Positions 61,294-64,000 of a DNA stretch of 64,000 nt are shown in pieces. The position numbers and the translations under genes are program-made. The DNA comes from Nocardia sp. BMG111209. Its GTDB lineage: Bacteria > Actinomycetota > Actinomycetes > Mycobacteriales > Mycobacteriaceae. The notes under the pieces were generated by a model. That model was given only the letters and a program-made list of their open reading frames with translations, was not told where the DNA came from and made no database searches. The stretch's first letter is position 1. Each line of letters opens with the position of its first letter. The stretch is taken from NCBI RefSeq assembly GCF_000381925.1, contig NZ_KB907307.1:4154001-4218000 (forward strand). The letters run 5' to 3'.

Positions 61294-62253
61294 GTGGCCG
61301 GAAAGTCTGCCGGGCCGGCGGTCGAGTTACCCGTCGGAGACCGCACGGTACGGATCTCTAGTCCCGATCGGGTGTACTTCCCCGAGAGCGGGACGACCAA
61401 GCTCGATCTCGTGCGGTACTACCTCAGCGTCGGCGACGGCATCGTCAACGCGCTGCGGGATCGGCCGTGCATGTTGCACCGGTTCCCCAAGGGGCTGGCC
61501 GGTGCGAAGGTGCATCAGAAGCGGTTGCCCGCCGGGGCGCCGGACTGGGTGCCGACGGTACGGGTGTACTTCCCGCGCTACGGCCGGCACGCCGACGAAC
61601 TCTGCGTCGCCGAACTGGCCGACGTGATCTGGGCCGTGCAGATGAGCACGGTGGAATTCCACCCCTGGAACTCCCGGCGGGCCGACACCGAGAAACCCGA
61701 CGAGTGGCGCATCGACCTGGATCCGATGCCGGATTGCCCGTGGTCACGGGTGCAGCGGGTGGCCGAGGTCGTCCACGAGGTACTCGACGAGATCGGGGCG
61801 GTCGGGTGGCCCAAGACCTCCGGCGGCCGGGGCCTGCACGTCTATGTGCGCATCGCGCCGCAGTGGGGGTTCAAGGATGTGCGCCGCGCGGCACTGGCAT
61901 TCGCGCGCGAGGTCGAACGCCGCGCTCCCGACGATGTCACCACCACCTGGTGGCGCCGCGACCGCGATCCGAAACTGCTGTTCGTCGACTACAACCAGAA
62001 CGCTCGCGATCACACCATCGCCGCCGCCTATTCGGTGCGCGGTATCCCGCGCGCGACCGTGTCGACCCCGGTGCGCTGGGACGAGATTCCGGACGTGGAG
62101 CCCGACGATTTCACCATCGCCACCGTGCCCGACCGGTATGCCCGGCTCGGCGATCTGCACGCCGGCATCGATGACACCGTCTTCGAACTCGATCCGCTGC
62201 TGGAGTGGGCCGAGCGGGACAACGTCGAGGTCGATCTCGACGCCGACGAGTGA
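61294..62253 (+). CDS. LigD-type primase-polymerase domain protein
   Basis: A 319-residue archaeo-eukaryotic-primase-like polymerase, similar to the polymerase domain of bacterial LigD and to stand-alone mycobacterial PolD/Prim-PolC proteins. The metal-binding DLDP (RIDLDPMPDCPW) is near residue 140, SGGRGLHVYV near 180 and DYNQNARDHTIAAAYSVRG near 235. No ligase or nuclease domain is attached, so it is not a full LigD. It probably adds nucleotides during repair of breaks or gaps. Location after the RecQ-like gene suggests a repair pair. Confidence 0.87.
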   Translation: MAGKSAGPAVELPVGDRTVRISSPDRVYFPESGTTKLDLVRYYLSVGDGIVNALRDRPCMLHRFPKGLAGAKVHQKRLPAGAPDWVPTVRVYFPRYGRHADELCVAELADVIWAVQMSTVEFHPWNSRRADTEKPDEWRIDLDPMPDCPWSRVQRVAEVVHEVLDEIGAVGWPKTSGGRGLHVYVRIAPQWGFKDVRRAALAFAREVERRAPDDVTTTWWRRDRDPKLLFVDYNQNARDHTIAAAYSVRGIPRATVSTPVRWDEIPDVEPDDFTIATVPDRYARLGDLHAGIDDTVFELDPLLEWAERDNVEVDLDADE

Positions 62254-62355
62254 CCGCCGGGCAACCACCGTCGAGCGCCTGTCCCGGCCCGCCACTACGC
62301 TGACCCGACGTACCCGGTCGCGCGCCGGGACGGCCGGAAGCGAAGGAGTATCACC

Positions 62356-63291
62356 ATGTCCACCACCGCCATCCCGATCGCGATCGGTCCCGCCGCGACC
62401 CCGCTGCTGGCGCAGGCGGTCACCGACGGGGGCGCGACGGTGGCGGATCTCGGGCAGGCCCGCGCGCTGATCTGGAACAGCGGTCCGGCCGACTTCCCGC
62501 AGGAGTTGCCCCCGGGCATCGAATGGGTGCAGTTGTTCTCCGCCGGTGTCGAGGACTGGTTCTCCCGCAACGTGTTCCAGCGCTTTCCCGGTGTCGTGTT
62601 CACCTCGGCGGCGGGCGCCTACTCGCACAGCGTCGCCGAACACGCGCTCGCGATGCTGCTGGCCGGGGTGCGCCATCTGCCGCAGCAGTTGCAGGCGCGC
62701 AGCTGGCGGCAGTCCGAATTCTTCCCGCACATCGGCACGCTGCGCGGCGCGACCATCGCGATCGTCGGCGCCGGTGGGATCGGCCGCGAGCTCATCGCGC
62801 TGCTCGAACCGTTCGGCGCCCGCATCATCGCGGTAACCCGTTCCGGCACACCGATCGTCGCGCCGGGTGTGGTGGAAACCCTTCCCGCGGAACGTCTGCC
62901 GGAGGTGTGGTCACGTGCGGACCACGTCGTCGTCGGCGCACCGGCCACCGCGCAGACCCGCCATCTGATCGGCAAAGAGGAACTGGCGCAACTGAAGCCG
63001 ACCTCCTGGGTGATCAACATCGCCCGCGGCAGCCTGATCGACACCGATGCCCTGGTCGCCGCCCTGCGCGACGGCACCATCGGCGGCGCGGGCCTGGACG
63101 TCACCGATCCGGAGCCGCTGCCCGAGGGGCATCCACTGTGGGAACTGCCGAATGCCGTTGTCACCCCGCACGATTCCAATCCCCCGCAGCTGCGCGCCGC
63201 CGCCTATGCCGCCCACGTCACGAACAATATCGCCCGTTTCGTGGCCGGGCAGGCACTCGAGGCGCGCATCGACGTCACCGCCGGATACTGA
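62356..63291 (+). CDS. D-isomer-specific 2-hydroxyacid dehydrogenase
   Basis: A 311-residue NAD(P)-dependent dehydrogenase. The Rossmann motif is VGAGGIGRELI near residue 140; catalytic Arg is in NIARGSLID, Glu in DPEPLPEGHPL and His in TPHDSN. Its length is normal for the single-domain-pair family. AAGGAG lies seven bases before the ATG. It reduces a 2-keto acid or oxidises a D-2-hydroxyacid; the exact substrate cannot be read. The convergent DUF4254-like gene begins directly after its stop. Confidence 0.88.
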   Translation: MSTTAIPIAIGPAATPLLAQAVTDGGATVADLGQARALIWNSGPADFPQELPPGIEWVQLFSAGVEDWFSRNVFQRFPGVVFTSAAGAYSHSVAEHALAMLLAGVRHLPQQLQARSWRQSEFFPHIGTLRGATIAIVGAGGIGRELIALLEPFGARIIAVTRSGTPIVAPGVVETLPAERLPEVWSRADHVVVGAPATAQTRHLIGKEELAQLKPTSWVINIARGSLIDTDALVAALRDGTIGGAGLDVTDPEPLPEGHPLWELPNAVVTPHDSNPPQLRAAAYAAHVTNNIARFVAGQALEARIDVTAGY

Positions 63292-63777
63292 TCACAGCGC
63301 GTCGTCGAGCAGGCTGCGCCCGCGCCACGCCCCGGCGTGCCCGAGGGTCACGGCCACCAGATCGGTCCACCCGTCGGCCAGGGAGGCCAGCAGGAACCAG
63401 GCGGTGTGCACCTCGTCGTCGGCGACATCGTCGGCATTGCGCAACAGCCAGGTGGCGCGCACCTGCGCGGCCGCCATACCGTCGATGGCCGTGCCCAGGG
63501 ACGTGGGCGCGGCCCGGTCGGTGCGGCCGGCCACCCAGTCGTCGATGCGGGTGACCAGTTCCTCACGGTCCCAGTCGAATTCGTCGTCGCGCAGCGGCTG
63601 CTCGCGGGCGGTGAGATGGACCAGGGCCAGCGCGTGCGCCCAGCGGGTCACCGGATGATCGTTCGGTTGATCGCCGATGTGCCCGCAGAAGGCGGCCAGT
63701 AACTCGTGCCAGTCCGGCAACGTGAGGGTACTGTCGCCGGGCCACAGGTCACCGGCGTCCGTATGCGGTACGTACAT
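63292..63777 (-). CDS. DUF4254-like protein (161 aa)
   Basis: A 161-residue helical protein. LPDWHELLAAFCGHIGDQPN and HPVTRWAHALALVHLTAREQ near residues 20-60, and TRIDDWVAGR near 75, resemble the DUF4254 family. No membrane segment or signal is seen. GGAGG precedes the ATG. Its stop directly abuts the stop of the dehydrogenase gene. Function is unknown. Confidence 0.7.
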   Translation of the reverse strand: MYVPHTDAGDLWPGDSTLTLPDWHELLAAFCGHIGDQPNDHPVTRWAHALALVHLTAREQPLRDDEFDWDREELVTRIDDWVAGRTDRAAPTSLGTAIDGMAAAQVRATWLLRNADDVADDEVHTAWFLLASLADGWTDLVAVTLGHAGAWRGRSLLDDAL

Positions 63778-64000
63778 CGGTGTACCTCCAAGGCGGGCGA
63801 TCGGGACGCACCCGGCGTCGCGTACGGTCGCCGGACCGCGAGCCCGGCGCGGTAAGGGCGGACCGCGCCGGATCCAGCGCGCCGCTATCTGCGAAGGGGC
63901 ATATCTCCAGCGGCGCCGGGTGCAGTCTCAAGCATGCACGGTCTACGCGGCCCTACCACTGCCCTTTCCATGGCCTTACGGTGACCATCGGGGGCTGCCG
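63778..64000. other. Right-hand end without a recognised gene
   Basis: These 223 bases lie upstream of the DUF4254-like gene. I see no convincing coding sequence, RNA gene or palindrome; a neighbouring gene may begin beyond the window. Confidence 0.4.

Overview
The window is a high-GC actinobacterial chromosome segment, most likely from a mycolic-acid-containing genus of the Nocardiaceae such as Nocardia or Rhodococcus. Three things support this: the strong G/C third-position bias, the actinobacterial enzyme types (an F420-dependent oxidoreductase, mycofactocin-type and mycothiol-type enzymes), and a gene order that follows Mycobacterium tuberculosis Rv2397c-Rv2427c from memory. No rRNA, tRNA, CRISPR array, transposase or phage gene was seen.

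Layout. 0-3 kb: sulfate ABC transporter subI-cysT-cysW-cysA, cut by the left edge. 3.4-6.4 kb: small hypothetical and membrane proteins and a GH15 trehalase-like enzyme. 6.4-12 kb: a dynamin-like GTPase with an altered P-loop, coupled to a giant Gly/Pro-rich repeat protein. 12-14 kb: lepA. 14-23 kb: an accessory stretch with two related S-adenosylmethionine methyltransferases, a WhiJ-like regulator, a secreted hydrolase, a gluconate module (gntR / gntK-gntP), a PemK-like protein and an aquaporin. 23-29.5 kb: holA, a PI-PLC-like lipoprotein, rpsT and the ATP-grasp / alpha-E / transglutaminase operon. 29.5-38.5 kb: a second accessory stretch with a single-chain acyl-CoA carboxylase divergent from a MarR regulator, an alpha/beta hydrolase behind a short upstream ORF, a wrecked phosphotransferase gene, and a mycofactocin-type SDR plus aldehyde dehydrogenase divergent from a TetR regulator. 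38.5-49.4 kb: conserved comEC-comEA, degV, octT-like, gpgP, rsfS, nadD, VWA-MoxR and proA. 49.5-63.8 kb: rbsK, AraC, methyltransferases, redox enzymes, two furanoside-type glycoside hydrolases, a RecQ-phosphoribosyltransferase fusion, a LigD-type primase-polymerase and a 2-hydroxyacid dehydrogenase.

How the parts work together. nadD-rsfS-gpgP-octT form a tightly overlapping run, and the last two act in methylglucose lipopolysaccharide synthesis in mycobacteria. MoxR-VWA is a chaperone pair. gntR-gntK-gntP is a self-contained gluconate uptake module. Each catabolic set in the second accessory stretch has its own regulator and visible palindromic sites. Thirteen starts (twelve genes and one upstream ORF) show TANNNT six or seven bases before ATG/GTG, the pattern of leaderless actinobacterial transcripts; this was used to choose starts.

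Most unusual items: the repeat protein plus K-to-M GTPase pair, the octT-like enzyme with a duplicated 32-residue motif and long disordered N-terminus, the RecQ-PRTase fusion, and the palindrome/leaderless upstream ORF before the hydrolase at 33.66 kb. Family names rest on reading the translations and on memory of homologues; no search was run.
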